Below, piece by piece: positions 63,227 through 64,000 of a stretch of DNA of 64,000 nt (the first letter of the stretch is position 1; every line of letters begins with the position of its first letter). Origin of the DNA: Sulfitobacter geojensis (lineage in GTDB: Bacteria > Pseudomonadota > Alphaproteobacteria > Rhodobacterales > Rhodobacteraceae); assembly GCF_000622325.1 (NCBI RefSeq), contig NZ_JASE01000005.1, positions 868,001 to 932,000 of the forward strand, read 5' to 3'. Below the pieces are notes generated by a model. The model ran no database searches. It was not told where the DNA came from and was given only the letters and a program-made list of their open reading frames with translations. The position numbers were made by a program, and so were the translations under genes.

Positions 63227-64000
63227 GTGCGTGATCTAAGCACACCTGCGCGGGATGGCGATGTTGTTCTGGGCGACGATTGGGTCGCACCCGACAAAAC
63301 CAGCCCCGATGAATTGCGCGTCCGCCGGGAACGGCGGGGGTGGTTTTCGTTGCGTGGCTCGCCTTTGACGCGCAAGATCATCACCTTTAACCTGATCGCG
63401 CTGAACATCCTCGTCGCCGGTATTCTCTACCTTAACTCGTCGCGCGACTCCCTTGCTGTACAGCGTGCAGCGGGGCTGGTGTCCGAAGCCGAGCTGATCG
63501 CCGATGTGATCGAGGCCAGACTTCCCGAAGGCGCAACCACCGATCTGGCCGGTGCCGTCGACATGTCCGCCACCCTCGAAGCGATCGATCTGCGCAGCGG
63601 CATCGACGTTTTTGTTTATGACACCAACGAAACCCTGCTTGCTCAGTCCAAAGGCAAGATGGCCCTGACGTCACAAGACGGATCTGACAGCAATGGCCGT
63701 ACTGTGCTGACGGACGGGTTAAGCTGGATCTGGGAGAAACTGACCGGCCCGTTGAGTTCCGGTGCCGACAGGGACGTGACACCGCTCACCGAACAATTCA
63801 AACCGCTGCTTGCCAGCAGCCTGCAAAGCGGGACGCGCATCGAGGACACGCTTGATGGGGAGGGGGGCATCCTGTTTACCGTGATGACCCCGATCACGGT
63901 AAACGGCACCAGCGTCGGTGTTGTTGCCATTGCCTCGGCGGCTGGCGAAATCGACAAACTGGTGCGCGGTGAACGTGAACGTGTCTTGCAGATGTTCGTA
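63227..64000 (+). CDS. chvG: Sensor histidine kinase ChvG, N-terminal part
   Basis: The gene runs off the right edge; 258 residues are visible. A cytoplasmic front of about 50 residues (RVRRERRGWFSLRGSPLTRKI) leads into the first membrane helix (ITFNLIALNILVAGILYLN, about 50-68), then a periplasmic sensing domain (SSRDSLAVQRAAGLVSEAELIADVIEARLP...) that matches ChvG/ExoS. The GTG at 63227 has AAAGGA 5 bases upstream; a GTG at 63203 is the alternative. The HAMP and kinase domains lie beyond the window. The gene starts 33 bases after chvI. Confidence 0.9.
   Translation, partial: MRDLSTPARDGDVVLGDDWVAPDKTSPDELRVRRERRGWFSLRGSPLTRKIITFNLIALNILVAGILYLNSSRDSLAVQRAAGLVSEAELIADVIEARLPEGATTDLAGAVDMSATLEAIDLRSGIDVFVYDTNETLLAQSKGKMALTSQDGSDSNGRTVLTDGLSWIWEKLTGPLSSGADRDVTPLTEQFKPLLASSLQSGTRIEDTLDGEGGILFTVMTPITVNGTSVGVVAIASAAGEIDKLVRGERERVLQMFV

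Noticed and set aside
1..64000. CRISPR arrays, insertion sequences, prophage or integrase genes
   Set aside because: No regularly spaced repeats, no transposase or integrase motifs and no terminal inverted repeats were seen; gene order is that of core chromosome.

Overview
The window is a gene-dense stretch of a Roseobacter-group alphaproteobacterium (Rhodobacteraceae), plausibly close to Sulfitobacter or Roseobacter. The evidence is a set of alphaproteobacterial genes: mipZ, an F0 operon with separate b and b' genes and no F1 genes, a bifunctional rsh, pckA next to chvI/chvG, a methylsuccinyl-CoA dehydrogenase, and DUF1491/DUF2062 neighbours. High GC and frequent ATGA or TGATG gene overlaps fit. 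It reads as ordinary chromosome: I see no insertion sequence, prophage, CRISPR array, rRNA or tRNA. Both ends cut genes: a Tat-exported ABC binding protein at the left and the sensor kinase chvG at the right.

Layout. 1-6.8 kb: homogentisate catabolism (MBL-fold protein, fahA, hmgA) with a divergent MarR regulator, a DMT transporter and mipZ. 7-10 kb: outer-membrane barrel, rpmE and rplS, and an opposed ppk2/ydcH-like pair. 10-16.3 kb: one long minus-strand operon from ffh through two GNAT genes, chorismate mutase, rpsP, bluB, a 49-residue membrane peptide, rimM and a sulfotransferase-like gene to trmD. 17-20.7 kb: regulators, a DMT transporter and three small genes. 20.8-23.5 kb: the F0 ATP synthase operon, with RNA hairpins on both sides of atpE. 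23.5-32 kb: GntR regulator, lipoprotein, smc, rhodanese, lytic transglycosylase, and cobD/cobC for cobalamin. 32-37 kb: receiver protein, glutathionyl-hydroquinone reductase, desaturase, a tandem-HxlR regulator with a divergent VOC gene, and a MalY-type lyase. 37.4-43.9 kb: three consecutive peptide deformylase paralogues, fmt, membrane proteins, rnhA and ispH. 44-54.6 kb: receiver/GGDEF-like protein, NYN protein, folK, rpoZ-rsh, then pdxJ-acpS-lepB-rnc-era-DUF1491-recO. 54.6-64 kb: META protein, TetR regulator, mcd, TauE-type exporter, XRE and LysR-like regulators, a GNAT-like gene with a hairpin over its ribosome binding site, pckA, and chvI-chvG.

Together these genes cover translation and protein maturation (rpsP, rplS, rpmE, rimM, trmD, ffh, def, fmt, lepB), stress signalling ((p)ppGpp, polyphosphate, ChvI/ChvG), carbon metabolism (ethylmalonyl-CoA pathway, gluconeogenesis, tyrosine breakdown) and cobalamin synthesis. 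I found no obvious new multi-gene system. The best leads are small or RNA-level: the hairpin over the start of the 59.8 kb gene, the two hairpins around atpE, several tiny genes, a third deformylase that has lost catalytic residues, and the unusual make-up of the rpsP operon.
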